Assembly: GCA_027307165.1 (NCBI GenBank)
Contig: DAHUXM010000027.1
Location: 186,001-250,000, forward strand
Direction of reading: 5' to 3'
DNA: 64,000 nt
Origin: Gemmatimonadota bacterium
GTDB lineage: Bacteria > Gemmatimonadota > Gemmatimonadetes > Gemmatimonadales > Gemmatimonadaceae
The notes beneath the pieces were generated by a model. That model searched no databases. It saw only the letters and a program-made list of their open reading frames with translations, and was not told the DNA's origin. How positions within the stretch are numbered: position 1 is the stretch's first letter; each line of letters starts with the position of its first letter. The position numbers and the translations under genes are program-made. Shown in pieces: positions 1 to 8,757 of this stretch.

Positions 1-472
1 CTCCCGAATCGGCGGCAACGGTAGCGAATGGCGTTCCGACGGCTATGCCACCGGTTGTGTGCGGCCCCGTGTGCGTGATGAATACTCTTCGCAGCGTGTC
101 GTTCTGGAATGTGAGCGTCACCGTATCCTTGCCGATGCCGCGAACGACGATGATGTCCTCACTGTCGCGGCCAGCGCGCGCACTGATCGCGTACACGAAC
201 GACATCACCGGCCGTCTCCACTCGCCGACGTGCAACGGGCCGACAGCTTCCCGCCGGATGATCGAATGGTCGCCTTCCATCAGGGGGCCTTCGTCCGCCG
301 ACTTCGCTGCCGGGCCCGTGTCCGTTGTGCGCTGTGCAACGGTTTGCCCGGAGGGGGTGGATGACGCGTCTTTGGTGACGTCCTTCGCCCCGCCGCCGCA
401 CGCCACAAATCCGGACACGGCCGTCGCCGCGATACCTATCGCCCGGACTCTGGCGTGCAAGACTGCGCGCAT
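1..472 (-). CDS. Partial lipoprotein, C-terminus beyond window start
   Basis: The frame opens with ATG at 472 and stays open to base 1, so the 3' end is missing and at least 157 residues are present. Residues 1-25 form a lipoprotein signal peptide with a lipobox ending in FVAC-G. A low-complexity Lys/Ser/Thr linker follows, then a beta-rich segment around residues 65-157 (for example SFVYAISARAGRDSEDIIVV and TVTLTFQNDTLRRVF) that looks like a small periplasmic or outer-membrane-anchored domain. The start lies 8 bp after the stop of the upstream small membrane protein gene, so the two are probably cotranscribed. I do not recognise the family. Confidence is high that it is coding and low on function. 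Confidence 0.75.
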   Translation of the reverse strand, partial: MRAVLHARVRAIGIAATAVSGFVACGGGAKDVTKDASSTPSGQTVAQRTTDTGPAAKSADEGPLMEGDHSIIRREAVGPLHVGEWRRPVMSFVYAISARAGRDSEDIIVVRGIGKDTVTLTFQNDTLRRVFITHTGPHTTGGIAVGTPFATVAADSG

Positions 473-480
473 TATTTCGG

Positions 481-861
481 TCACACGCGCTCGCGCGCCT
501 TCTGTGCACGCTCGGCGCCATACTGGCGTCCGTAATTCGACGACGCCCAGATGACCAACAGGACTGCGCCGACCACTATGTAGTAACCCCTTGCGACTCC
601 GTTCCAGTTGACGATCCATGGCAGGACTATAAGCACGATTCCGACCACCAGCTCTATCATGCCATGATTTCGGAGCGATAGCGGCTTGTGTCCGGTGTCG
701 GGGAATTTCGTCGATAGCGTGACGATGAGATGGATTGCCGCCAGAACGTACGACACGATCGCCGGAGGCCCGCTCATGCCGAGCAGGATGGGAGCCGCGA
801 TCAGGCCGATCACGGAAACCATGTCGAGGGAGCGGTGCACGGACGCCGGTATGAGTTTCAT
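481..861 (-). CDS. Small four-helix membrane protein, SPW-repeat-like
   Basis: This encodes 126 residues from the ATG at 861; a longer upstream start at 1011 would run into the divergent RNase gene and adds residues with no membrane character. The protein has two similar halves, each with a pair of hydrophobic helices: residues about 14-50 (VIGLIAAPILLG and a following helix) and about 70-115 (LVVGIVLIVLPWIVNW and a following helix). The LPW-type ends of the helices resemble SPW-repeat membrane proteins, a family of unknown function. It lies just upstream of the partial lipoprotein and is divergent from the RNB exoribonuclease with about 107 bp between them. Confidence 0.7.
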   Translation of the reverse strand: MKLIPASVHRSLDMVSVIGLIAAPILLGMSGPPAIVSYVLAAIHLIVTLSTKFPDTGHKPLSLRNHGMIELVVGIVLIVLPWIVNWNGVARGYYIVVGAVLLVIWASSNYGRQYGAERAQKARERV

Positions 862-968
862 CTGAGATCCTGATGGAGACGCCTCCAACATACCAAATCT
901 GCGCCGAACTGGCGCGGCCGACCGCCGTACCGGCTTGTGGCGGCTCACGCCGGCAGGCACGTTATGGC

Positions 969-2438
969 ATGTCAAAATCCTTCGACCTGCGTGCCGCAGC
1001 GCATCAGGCAATGCTGGACAACGGCTTCATCCCCGACGTGCCCGCTCAGGTTACGGCCGAGGTTGCCGCCGCGATCGAGCCGAACGGCGCGGTGGCGGCC
1101 GGTGTGTTCGACCTTCGAGATCTCCCCTGGTCCTCGATCGACAACGATAATTCCAGAGATCTCGACCAGCTCGAGATCGCGGAAAAACTTCCTGATGGAA
1201 CGGTGCGCGTCCGCGTCGCCATCGCCGACGTAGATACCACCGTGCCGAAGGACTCGGCTACCGATCGCTTTGCGAGCGCAAACTCGACATCGGTGTACAC
1301 CGGAATCATCACCTACCCGATGCTCCCGGACCGATTGTCGACCAATCTCACCTCGCTCGGTCAGGACGACGATCGCATGTCGGTGGTAATCGAATTCGTC
1401 GTTGCTGCGGATGGAAGCATCGTGTCGCACAACGTGTACATGGCGCGCGTCTTCAATCACGCAAAGCTCGCTTACAACAACGTCGGCGCGTGGCTCGACG
1501 GCAGCGCGAGCCTGCCGGCCAGCGGCACGCCTGTAATTCAGGATCAACTCCGCCTTCAGGATAGCGTTGCACAGACACTCCGAGCGGTTCGCGCCCGCAA
1601 TGGCGCGCTGGATCTCGAGACGATAGAAGCGGAGCCCGTGGTGCATCCGGACAATTCGGTGGACGTCGAGCTGGTGCAGAAGAGTCGCGCCGGCCGCCTG
1701 ATCGAGGATTTCATGATCGCTGCCAACGTGGCGATGGCGCGATTTCTGGACGAGCACAATTCTCCCACGATTCGACGCATCGTGCGATCGCCGGAACGGT
1801 GGAATCGGATAGTCGCGCTCGCCGCCAAGCTTGGAACGACGCTTCCGGGCCAGCCGGATTCCCTGGCACTGTCCGAGTTCCTCGTCGCGCGACGGAATGC
1901 CGATCCGGACCACTTCGCCGATCTGTCGCTCACAGTCGTCAAGCTGATCGGCCCCGGTGAGTACGCCGCACATGTGCCGGGCGAGACCGACGTCGGTCAT
2001 TTCGGGCTCGCAACCAATGACTACACCCACTCGACAGCGCCCAACCGCCGCTTCGCTGATCTCGTTACGCAACGACTTCTAAAGGCCGCGCTGGCGGGGA
2101 AGCCGTCGCCGTACACACGCGATGAGCTCGCGGCGGTCGCCGCACACTGCACCGAGCGCGAGGACAGCGCGCGCAAGGTCGAGCGTCAGGTGCGCAAGTC
2201 AGCTGCCGCTGTATCGATGTCGTCTCACGTAGGCGAGGACTTCGATGCGATAGTAACAGGCGTCAATCCGAACGGGACCTTCGTCCGCCTGATCCACCCA
2301 CCGGTCGAAGGACGAGTCATGCGCGGTGAGGCCAACCTGGACGTTGGAGACCGGATACGGGTCCGGCTCCTGTCCACCGATCCTACCCGCGGCTTCATCG
2401 ACTTTTCCGCGGAATCCCGTAACGGCGCCGCTCACTGA
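969..2438 (+). CDS. RNB-family 3'-5' exoribonuclease with S1 domain
   Basis: This is a 489-residue protein from the ATG at 969; an upstream in-frame ATG at 873 adds 32 residues that overlap the divergent promoter region and look non-coding. The RNB catalytic domain covers roughly residues 45-395, and a short S1 RNA-binding domain covers about 422-489. The metal-binding motif reads ID58-NDNSR-D64-L-D66-Q67. In E. coli RNase II the corresponding residues are four aspartates, so the last is Gln here; this RDLDQ form is, to my recollection, typical of a separate RNB clade. A HSTAPNRRFADLVTQR segment matches the conserved C-terminal part of the RNB domain. No cold-shock domains precede it, so it is more compact than RNase R. 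The expected role is cytoplasmic RNA turnover. Confidence 0.9.
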   Translation: MSKSFDLRAAAHQAMLDNGFIPDVPAQVTAEVAAAIEPNGAVAAGVFDLRDLPWSSIDNDNSRDLDQLEIAEKLPDGTVRVRVAIADVDTTVPKDSATDRFASANSTSVYTGIITYPMLPDRLSTNLTSLGQDDDRMSVVIEFVVAADGSIVSHNVYMARVFNHAKLAYNNVGAWLDGSASLPASGTPVIQDQLRLQDSVAQTLRAVRARNGALDLETIEAEPVVHPDNSVDVELVQKSRAGRLIEDFMIAANVAMARFLDEHNSPTIRRIVRSPERWNRIVALAAKLGTTLPGQPDSLALSEFLVARRNADPDHFADLSLTVVKLIGPGEYAAHVPGETDVGHFGLATNDYTHSTAPNRRFADLVTQRLLKAALAGKPSPYTRDELAAVAAHCTEREDSARKVERQVRKSAAAVSMSSHVGEDFDAIVTGVNPNGTFVRLIHPPVEGRVMRGEANLDVGDRIRVRLLSTDPTRGFIDFSAESRNGAAH

Positions 2439-2514
2439 TCGCGTCGCTCTGGTCACCCGGCCGACCCGGAGTTACGATATCCGGACAATCCTCCGACCTC
2501 CGAACAACTCAGCG

Positions 2515-4635
2515 ATGCCAAACAGACGCATCTCGGCCATGGCCATGCACATTGCGAGCGCACGCTTCGCATCCACGCTCGCGCTTACCATAATTGCGAT
2601 TGGAATCGGTGCGCCCTCACTCCGCGCACAAGCGACGACCGCCAGCTCTGCGGTACCGATTCCGCCAGTACTCAAGGTCTTCGATCCATCGTTTATCGAT
2701 ACGACCGCCCATGCGTGCCGCGACTTTTTCGCGTTCGCCAACGGCGCGTGGCTCAAGCGCGATACGATTCCAGCGGCATTTTCGACGTCGGGTGTCGGCA
2801 AGGACATGACCGACGCGAACGAGCTGGTAGTGCGCTCGGTTCTGGACGAGGCGATGGCATCGCGCCACAGCGAGCCGCCGAACAGCACTCGCGCCAAGCT
2901 CGGCACTTTCTACGCAACGTGCATGGACTCGACACTCGCCGAAAAACAGGGCGTGAGCCCGATCCGCGCGCAGCTCGACGGCATCTCCGCGATCAAAACG
3001 CGCAGCGAGCTCGTACGACAGATTGGCGCGTTGCAGAAATCAGGCGTCGGAGCGCTCTTCGAATTCGGTCCCGGTGCAGACCCGAAGGACGCGAACCACT
3101 ATATAGTGTGGGTCAGCCAGGGCGGGCTCGGCATGCCGGATCGCGATTACTACACGAAACCCGATCCCGCGTCGGATTCGCTCCGCAGGAAATACGTCGC
3201 CCACCTCGAACGGTCGCTCGCGCTCGCGGGTGAATCAGCCGCTGACGCAGCGACCGACGCACAGCGTGTGATGAAGCTGGAGACGGAGCTCGCGAAAGCA
3301 TCGATGACACGTGTAGCGATGCGCGATCCAAATGCGACCTATCACAAGACGGCGCTCGCGGATCTTGAGCGTACAGCGCCGGCGATCGAGTGGCCGAGCT
3401 ATTTCCGGACCGTCGGACTCACCGTTCCGGTGCAGTTCGTCAACGTCGCGCAGCCGGAGTTCATTCAGAAGGCGAGCGCCCTCGTCCAGACCGCGCCAAT
3501 GGAGGAATGGCGCGCGTATCTCAGGTACCATCTCATCTCCAGTGCGTCGCCATGGCTCAGCTCGCCATTCGCGAACGAGAGCTTTGCCTACTCGTCGCTC
3601 TACAGCGGCGCGAAGCAGATGCTCCCGCGCTGGAAGCGCTGCCTCCGTGCCGCCGATCGCCAGATCGGCGAGGCGCTGGGTCAGGCGTACGTCGACAGGA
3701 CTTTCCCTCCAGCGGCCAAGGCCGCGGCGAAGCAGGTGATCGATGACATTCGCTCGTCGTTCCACGATCGTCTACTCGCGCTTACGTGGATGTCGGATTC
3801 CACGCGAAAGTATGCGCTCACCAAGCTCGCGAAGATGAACGAGAAGGTCGGATACCCAGACCACTGGCGCGACTATACCGCGCTGCGCGTCTCCGACGGC
3901 GCATTCGTGCACAACGTGTTCAACGCAAACGTGTTCGAGTGGAACCGCGTCATCAATCGCCCCGGAAAGGTCGTCGACAGAACCGAGTGGGGAATGACTG
4001 TGCCGACCGTCAATGCGTACTACGATCCGTCAGTGAATGAAATGGTCTTTCCCGCGGGTGCGCTGCTCCCGCAGACGTTCGACGCGAGTGGCGACATGGC
4101 TGCCAACTACGGCGCGCTCGGCGGAAGCTGGGCTGGTCACGAGCTCACGCACGGCTTCGACGATGAGGGCCGCCACTACGACGCCGACGGCAACCTGCGC
4201 GACTGGTGGGTCGCGAGCGATACGTCGCGATTCGACGAACAGGCACAACGCATCGTCGATCAGTTCAACGGTTACATCCAGATCGACACCACGCACGTGA
4301 ATGGCAAGCTCACGCTGGGCGAGAACATCGCTGATTACGGCGGCCTGCTCACTGCCTACGACGCGATGGAGCGCGCGCTGAATCGCACCGGAAGGCGCGA
4401 AACGATCGACGGCTACACGCCGGAACAGCGTTTCTTCATCGCCTACGCTCAGACCTGGCGCGAGCACTCCCGGCCCCAGACGATGCTCACCAGAGTGACC
4501 GTCGACCCGCACGCACCTGCGGAATGGCGCACCAACGGTCCGGTTTCGAACATGCCGGCCTTCGCGAAGGCATTCAACTGCAAGCCGGGCGATCCCATGG
4601 TTCGCCCGAAGGACCTCGTGCCGCAGATCTGGTGA
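2515..4635 (+). CDS. Secreted M13 family zinc metallopeptidase (neprilysin/PepO type)
   Basis: The 706-residue form uses the ATG at 2515; two further ATGs at 2539 and 2545 are also possible and still leave a full signal peptide (hydrophobic stretch then SLRAQ). The N-terminal M13 domain occupies about residues 50-470 and the catalytic domain about 485-706. The zinc motif HELTH is at about 542-546 and the third ligand is E603 in ENIAD. The conserved segment NAYYDPSVNEMVFPAG precedes the zinc site, as in other M13 enzymes. The C-terminus ends in PQIW, close to the usual CxVW end. It would cleave oligopeptides in the periplasm or outside the cell. Length fits the family. No obvious operon partner: the next gene follows after about 135 bp. 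Confidence 0.95.
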   Translation: MPNRRISAMAMHIASARFASTLALTIIAIGIGAPSLRAQATTASSAVPIPPVLKVFDPSFIDTTAHACRDFFAFANGAWLKRDTIPAAFSTSGVGKDMTDANELVVRSVLDEAMASRHSEPPNSTRAKLGTFYATCMDSTLAEKQGVSPIRAQLDGISAIKTRSELVRQIGALQKSGVGALFEFGPGADPKDANHYIVWVSQGGLGMPDRDYYTKPDPASDSLRRKYVAHLERSLALAGESAADAATDAQRVMKLETELAKASMTRVAMRDPNATYHKTALADLERTAPAIEWPSYFRTVGLTVPVQFVNVAQPEFIQKASALVQTAPMEEWRAYLRYHLISSASPWLSSPFANESFAYSSLYSGAKQMLPRWKRCLRAADRQIGEALGQAYVDRTFPPAAKAAAKQVIDDIRSSFHDRLLALTWMSDSTRKYALTKLAKMNEKVGYPDHWRDYTALRVSDGAFVHNVFNANVFEWNRVINRPGKVVDRTEWGMTVPTVNAYYDPSVNEMVFPAGALLPQTFDASGDMAANYGALGGSWAGHELTHGFDDEGRHYDADGNLRDWWVASDTSRFDEQAQRIVDQFNGYIQIDTTHVNGKLTLGENIADYGGLLTAYDAMERALNRTGRRETIDGYTPEQRFFIAYAQTWREHSRPQTMLTRVTVDPHAPAEWRTNGPVSNMPAFAKAFNCKPGDPMVRPKDLVPQIW

Positions 4636-4740
4636 TTACTGCCGGCGCCACTGGCGCCCGTCGCCCGCTCACGCCACGTTATCCGCTCGCCCGCCGTATG
4701 TAGGGCAACGATCCGGGTGCCTCCATCGCGCCCACAGACC

Positions 4741-4760
4741 GCCCGCTCGAATGAGCGGGC
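4741..4760. terminator. Short hairpin between M13 and M28 genes
   Basis: A perfect inverted repeat, GCCCGCT with a 6-nt loop and AGCGGGC, lies between the M13 stop and the M28 start. It has no T-run, so intrinsic termination is uncertain. Because it would bury an ATG at 4751, it argues for a start further downstream for the next gene. Confidence 0.35.
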
Positions 4761-4771
4761 TCACTCCAGCT

Positions 4772-6406
4772 ATGGTCAGCATGCTTCGTAAGACACTTGT
4801 TGTTGGCGCACTGCTCCTCGCGCCCTACATCCCGCTGCACGCGCAATCCTTCCCAACCGATGACCCGATCATCAAGCGAATCTGGGCGCTCGGCATGGAC
4901 AGCACTCACGTGTATGAGCTGTCCCAGGCCCTCTTCGATTCCGTAGGGCCGCGACTGCAGGGCAGCGACGAGCTTCGCGCCGGCAACGACTGGCTCGTGA
5001 GCAAGTACAAGTCGTGGGGCATCGAAGCCCACAATGAGCAGTATGGCACCTGGCGCGGATGGCGCCGCGGCTACTCCCACATCGATCTGATCTCGCCGCG
5101 CGTCCGCTCGCTCGAAGGACAGATGGTGGGGTACAGCCCGGGCACCGGCAAGAAGGATCTCACCGCGACGACGATCATCCTTCCTCGCTTTGCGGACAGC
5201 ACCGAATTCGTCAAATGGCTCCCCAACGCCCGCGGGAAGTTCATCCTCGTCTCCGCGCCACAGCCGACCTGCCGTCCGCGCGAGGACTGGGCGACCAACG
5301 CCACGCCCGAATCCAGGGCTCGCATGGACAGCCTCCGCACTGCGATCAACGCCGAGTGGGGAGGACGCAACGTTCGCGGAACCGGCTACAGTCTCGCGCT
5401 CGGCGGCGGTGAGCTCGGCAAGCGCCTCGAAGAAGGCGGAGTTGCCGGCCTCATCACGTCACGCCCGAAGGACGGCTGGGGGACGATCGAAGTATTCGAG
5501 ACCTACAACACCAAGGCACCGACCGTTGCGCTGAGCTGCGAGGACTACGGCCTTGTCTTCCGTCTTACGGAAAACAAGCAGAACCCGCAGGTCCGGATGA
5601 ACCTCGACGCCGATCTGCTTGGTGAGCGTCCTGTGTTCAACACCATCGCCGAGATCAAGGGAACGGAGAAGCCCAACGAGTACGTGATGCTCTCGGCCCA
5701 CTTCGATTCGTGGGACGGCTCCTCCGGCGCGACCGATAACGGAACCGGTACCATCACCATGCTGGAAGCGATGCGGATTCTCAAGCAGGTGTATCCGCAC
5801 CCCAAGCGCACGATTCTCGTCGGCCACTGGAGCGGTGAGGAAGAAGGCGAAGTGGGATCCAAGGCCTTTACCGAAGACCATCCTGAAGTCCTCAAGGGAC
5901 TGCAGGCGCTGTTCAACCAGGACAACGGAACAGGCCGCATCGTTCGCATGGGCGGCGCTGGTCTTCCGAATGCCGCTGTCCACATCGAGCAGTGGCTGTC
6001 CAAGGTTCCGACGGTCTTCCAGGAGCAGGTCAAGTTCAACGGACCTGGCTTCCCGGCCGGCGGTGGAAGCGATGACTTCTCCTTCGGCTGCAATGGTCTG
6101 CCCGCCTTCGGACTCGGCGCCCTCAACTGGGACTACGGGAACTACACCTGGCACACCAACCGCGACACTTACGACAAGATCGTCTTCGACGACCTCAAGT
6201 CCAACGCGACGCTCACGGCGATGCTGGCCTACCTCGCCTCGGAAGATCCGACGATGATCACGCGCGAGCGCGTGGATCTCGCCGCCGAGGCAGCTCGCAT
6301 GGCAGCGCAGAATCCCGCAGCTACCGGCAATGGCCGGTTCCGTGCGCCGACGACCTGGCCCGCGTGCGTCAAGGCACCGCGGACGACGAACCCGCGTCTC
6401 AAGTAA
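4772..6406 (+). CDS. Secreted M28 family metallopeptidase
   Basis: The coding region gives 544 residues from 4772. Starts at 4751 and 4781 are alternatives; 4751 lies inside a hairpin, and all give the same signal peptide ending IPLHAQ. A PA-like insert occupies about residues 120-265, followed by the M28 catalytic domain. Zinc ligands and catalytic residues are visible: H310 in HFDSWDG, D in SGATDNG, E356-E357 in SGEEEGE, D in NQDNGTG and a late His in YTWHTNRDTYD (near residue 461). The protein is expected to be an aminopeptidase or carboxypeptidase acting outside the cytoplasm. A strong hairpin follows the stop. Confidence 0.93.
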   Translation: MVSMLRKTLVVGALLLAPYIPLHAQSFPTDDPIIKRIWALGMDSTHVYELSQALFDSVGPRLQGSDELRAGNDWLVSKYKSWGIEAHNEQYGTWRGWRRGYSHIDLISPRVRSLEGQMVGYSPGTGKKDLTATTIILPRFADSTEFVKWLPNARGKFILVSAPQPTCRPREDWATNATPESRARMDSLRTAINAEWGGRNVRGTGYSLALGGGELGKRLEEGGVAGLITSRPKDGWGTIEVFETYNTKAPTVALSCEDYGLVFRLTENKQNPQVRMNLDADLLGERPVFNTIAEIKGTEKPNEYVMLSAHFDSWDGSSGATDNGTGTITMLEAMRILKQVYPHPKRTILVGHWSGEEEGEVGSKAFTEDHPEVLKGLQALFNQDNGTGRIVRMGGAGLPNAAVHIEQWLSKVPTVFQEQVKFNGPGFPAGGGSDDFSFGCNGLPAFGLGALNWDYGNYTWHTNRDTYDKIVFDDLKSNATLTAMLAYLASEDPTMITRERVDLAAEAARMAAQNPAATGNGRFRAPTTWPACVKAPRTTNPRLK

Positions 6407-6428
6407 TCAGATCGCGGTCTGAAACAAG

Positions 6429-6465
6429 GATCCCCGGCTGCGCAAGCGATGCGCAGCCGGGGATC
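6429..6465 (+). terminator. Strong stem-loop after the M28 peptidase gene
   Basis: GATCCCCGGCTGCGC and its exact complement form a 15-bp perfect stem with a 7-nt loop, 22 bp after the stop codon. The tail is TGCTTATGT rather than a T-run. It separates the M28 gene from a convergent small gene and could end transcripts from both sides. Confidence 0.65.
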
Positions 6466-6493
6466 TGCTTATGTCTGGGCGTCGCGGTGGACT

Positions 6494-6748
6494 CTAACCG
6501 CTTTCCGGCGCTGCTTCCGGATGCGGCTGCGCGGGTCCGTCGATCAGCGCCAGCAGCGCACGATCGCTCAGCTCCTGCCATCCAGCCGGAAAGCTCCAGA
6601 ATCTCCGAATGACCATCTCGTTGAGAGCGATGAGCGACTTTCGAGCGACTGATCCGTCGCCTTCGGACATCTCCATCTCGCGCACCCGCCATTTCTTTCC
6701 CTGAGCGTCGGCCACGTCGCGGCACGCCCCCTGATGCTGGATGTTCAC
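6494..6748 (-). CDS. Small conserved hypothetical protein (84 aa)
   Basis: The ORF encodes 84 residues with a mixed, soluble composition. The pattern KKWRVREMEM, then MVIRRFWSFPAGWQELSDRALLALID, looks like a conserved small protein rather than chance: Trp-rich, with an amphipathic C-terminal helix. I recall similar short proteins with the WRVRE and WQELSD signatures from Gemmatimonadota genomes, where they carry no known function. The gene is convergent with the M28 peptidase gene and stands alone on this strand. Confidence 0.65.
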   Translation of the reverse strand: MNIQHQGACRDVADAQGKKWRVREMEMSEGDGSVARKSLIALNEMVIRRFWSFPAGWQELSDRALLALIDGPAQPHPEAAPESG

Positions 6749-7080
6749 TGTTCAGCGCATGATTTTGCGAACGACCGATTCATCAGAACCCACAGTTCAG
6801 AGATAGCTGCATAATTCACGGCCCCTTCGGACGTATCCGAATTGGTAAGCCAGCGAACCACCGCGAATTGCGAGCCAGTCTGGCGCGAATCGTGGCGATT
6901 AGCCCTACTTTGATTATCGCGGTGCGTAATCCATTTCTTGAGTAGGCCGGCACCCGGACGAATCAACGCCGTCCGAATGAATCGAACGAGCGTTCCAGTT
7001 CGATGAATTCCGTCGCCGGCACGGCTAGTTTTTGATGTGAGCCGGACTTCCGGCACCTGAATCGCAACCTGAATCCGACC
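6749..7080. other. Intergenic stretch upstream of yajQ, no gene seen
   Basis: About 330 bp between the divergent small gene and yajQ. I see no tRNA, no convincing ORF and no clear promoter boxes. It is locally more AT-rich than its surroundings (for example ATTCACGG, TTGATTATCG and CTAGTTTTTGATG), as expected for a divergent promoter region. Confidence 0.5.
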
Positions 7081-7581
7081 ATGGCACAACTGAATTCATT
7101 CGACGTGACGACGGGCGTCGATATGCAGGAAGTCGACAACGCCGTCAACCAGTCGCAGAAGGAGATCGGCCAGCGCTATGATTTCAAGGGCTCCAAATCG
7201 ACGATCGAGTTCAAGCGCGCCGAAGAGATGCTGGTGCTTGTTGCAGACAGCGAGTATCAGATGAAGGCGCTTACCGATGTGTTGTGGGGCAAGCTCGTGA
7301 AGCGCGGCGTTCCGGTAAAGAACCTCGACATTGGTGAAGTGAAGCCTGCCGGCGGTGATACTGTGCGGTGCGAGATAAAGCTCAAGACCGCGCTCGACAC
7401 TGACACGGCAAAGAAAGTCGCTGCAGCAATCAAGGAAGCCAGGATTCCCAAGGTTCAGACGGCGATTCAGGCGGACCAGGTGCGCGTGAGTTCGCCATCG
7501 CGAGACGATCTGCAGAACGCCATGGGTGTACTCCGCGCTGGCGACTTCGGCGTCGAGCTCAAGTTCGGCAACTATCGCTGA
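7081..7581 (+). CDS. yajQ: YajQ family nucleotide (cyclic di-GMP) binding protein
   Basis: This is a 166-residue protein of the usual YajQ length. It begins with the family signature NSFDVTTGVDMQEVDNAVNQ and continues with RYDFKGSKSTIEF, and ends with the typical FGVELKFGNYR. Two tandem ferredoxin-like halves are expected, with no signal peptide, so it acts in the cytoplasm. YajQ proteins bind c-di-GMP in some bacteria and were earlier described as nucleic-acid binding. The GNAT gene starts 3 bp after its stop, so the two are cotranscribed. A pilin gene and an HD-GYP gene elsewhere in the window give it a plausible signalling context. Confidence 0.97.
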   Translation: MAQLNSFDVTTGVDMQEVDNAVNQSQKEIGQRYDFKGSKSTIEFKRAEEMLVLVADSEYQMKALTDVLWGKLVKRGVPVKNLDIGEVKPAGGDTVRCEIKLKTALDTDTAKKVAAAIKEARIPKVQTAIQADQVRVSSPSRDDLQNAMGVLRAGDFGVELKFGNYR

Positions 7582-7584
7582 GCG

Positions 7585-8133
7585 ATGGCGTTGTCCGGCA
7601 CAGACACCGATCAATTGACAATTCGCATCGCGACGTGCGACGACGCCCCCGCGCTCGCTGAATTTGCAGAGCGATCGTTTCGCGATACATTCGGATGCGA
7701 CAACGTGGAGTCCGACATGGCGCAGTACGTCGCGCATGCGTTCGGTGACGAGACGCAGCGGGCCGAGCTCACCGAGTCGCGCCGCGTCGTCCTGCTGGCG
7801 GAAACCGGCGGCGTGATTGCGGGCTATGCGCAGCTGATGAATGACTCCGCGCCAGACGATATCGCGATGGAGCGGCCAGTCCTCGAGCTTGAACGATTTT
7901 ATGTCGCGCACGAGTGGCATGGGCGCGGAATCGCGCAGCAGCTCATGGCGCGTGCGACAGAGGCCGCAGCTCGCTCGGATGCAGCCACGTTATGGCTGGC
8001 CGCTTGGGAGCGTAATCCCAGAGCGATAGCTTTCTATCTCAAATCCGGCTTTGTGGACGTTGGGTCCAGGCTTTTTCTGCTTGGCAGCGACCGTCAGACG
8101 GATCGTGTAATGAGCCGGCTACTGCGAAGCTGA
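7585..8133 (+). CDS. GNAT family N-acetyltransferase
   Basis: This 182-residue protein has a GNAT fold: IRIATCDDAPALAEFAE for the first strand and helix, LELERFYVAHEWHGRGIAQQLM containing the acetyl-CoA binding motif (here WHGRGIA) around residues 105-120, and WERNPRAIAFYLKSGFVDVG, which is the typical motif B region near residue 150. The substrate cannot be named from sequence; similarity to RimI-like and small-molecule acetyltransferases is equally possible. It follows yajQ by 3 bp and is convergent with the pilin gene 14 bp away. Confidence 0.9.
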   Translation: MALSGTDTDQLTIRIATCDDAPALAEFAERSFRDTFGCDNVESDMAQYVAHAFGDETQRAELTESRRVVLLAETGGVIAGYAQLMNDSAPDDIAMERPVLELERFYVAHEWHGRGIAQQLMARATEAAARSDAATLWLAAWERNPRAIAFYLKSGFVDVGSRLFLLGSDRQTDRVMSRLLRS

Positions 8134-8147
8134 GCTGCCACAGATAG

Positions 8148-8546
<399 letters not shown>

Positions 8547-8611
8547 TGGGTTTGCCCTCACGTTGACAGGTCTCCGGTAAGCGTTGCGTTCTGACGGACA
8601 CCACTGGACTT

Positions 8612-8627
8612 GGCAACGCCTGCGCCA
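8612..8627 (-). promoter_or_regulatory. Sigma-54 promoter of the pilin gene
   Basis: On the minus strand the sequence TGGCGCAGGCGTTGCC matches the -24/-12 consensus TGGCACGNNNNTTGCW, with the invariant GG and GC ten bases apart. Initiation is expected near 8601, which gives a leader of about 55 nt before the ATG. Pilin genes in many bacteria are sigma-54 dependent, which supports the call. Upstream, at 8658-8666, TGTAACGCT matches one arm of a palindrome found upstream of the other sigma-54 promoter in the window. Confidence 0.75.
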
Positions 8628-8757
8628 CGTTGTGGCACAGATTGTAAGACGTTGCTGTGTAACGCTTTAGGTCGCCGTATGGTCGTCGCTAAACGTTTGG
8701 TGTCCGTTGTAATCCGCAACCATTATTGCGTTTCGCGGCTGTCTCGGCCGATCTTCG

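Noticed and set aside
972-2072. A 366-codon minus-strand ORF opposite the RNB gene
   Set aside because: Antisense to a gene with clear RNB and S1 motifs; the translation has no recognisable fold.
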